This document shows positions 5,023 to 5,097 of a stretch of 5,097 nt of DNA, piece after piece. A program made the translations under genes and the position numbers. The stretch is from an uncultured Methanobrevibacter sp. (lineage in GTDB: Archaea > Methanobacteriota > Methanobacteria > Methanobacteriales > Methanobacteriaceae), in assembly GCF_937906425.1 (NCBI RefSeq), contig NZ_CALCYR010000147.1:1-5097 (forward strand), written 5' to 3'. Position 1 is the first letter of the stretch. Each line of letters starts with the position of its first letter. The notes under the pieces were generated by a model, which ran no database searches, was not told the origin of the DNA, and saw only the letters and a list, made by a program, of their open reading frames with translations.

Positions 5023-5097
5023 ATTTTTAAAACCTTTTAGCTATTTTTAAACATTTTTGATTAATTTTAATTATTTTTTTTAAATCTTTTTTAAAAT

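Overview
The window looks like a very AT-rich methanogenic archaeon of the Methanobacteriales, most likely Methanobrevibacter (Methanosphaera is the main alternative). The basis is the short archaeal form of adenylosuccinate synthetase, Shine-Dalgarno sites matching the archaeal 16S tail (AGGTGA, AGGAG), TATA-box style promoters, a membrane-anchored binding protein without a lipobox, and long T-rich intergenic DNA between codon-dense genes. The taxonomic call is an inference from these features.

There are four credible genes, all on the + strand, each apparently its own transcription unit: (1) 283-762, a bacterioferritin-like protein behind a 21-nt palindrome; (2) 1261-2283, purA, the IMP-to-adenylosuccinate step of AMP synthesis; (3) 2690-3076, a 128-residue zinc-ribbon plus helix-turn-helix protein resembling the N-terminus of an IS1595-type transposase with no catalytic domain; (4) 4028-4975, a membrane-anchored substrate-binding protein of the nitrate/sulfonate/taurine (SsuA/TauA/NMT1-like) group. 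Terminator-like hairpins or T tracts follow each gene. Nothing suggests that the four genes share a pathway.

About 2.3 kb of the window has no convincing gene, and this DNA is patterned. It holds a 41-bp-period repeat at the left edge, a 48-bp tandem repeat with a conserved palindromic core upstream of purA (about 836-1012), a roughly 10-bp-phased T-tract array downstream of purA (about 2309-2508), a duplicated GTTAGCATAT motif (3244-3314), a long imperfect hairpin (3698-3786) and a 43-bp-period direct repeat (3855-3931) upstream of the binding-protein gene.

The most notable points are the bacterioferritin-like protein, which on alignment lacks four of six ferroxidase ligands but keeps the haem-ligand methionine; the palindrome at its predicted transcription start; the stand-alone transposase-type DNA-binding protein with a probable leaderless promoter; and the phased T-tract array. 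I see no complete, clearly new multi-gene system here. No tRNA, rRNA, CRISPR array or intact insertion sequence was recognised.
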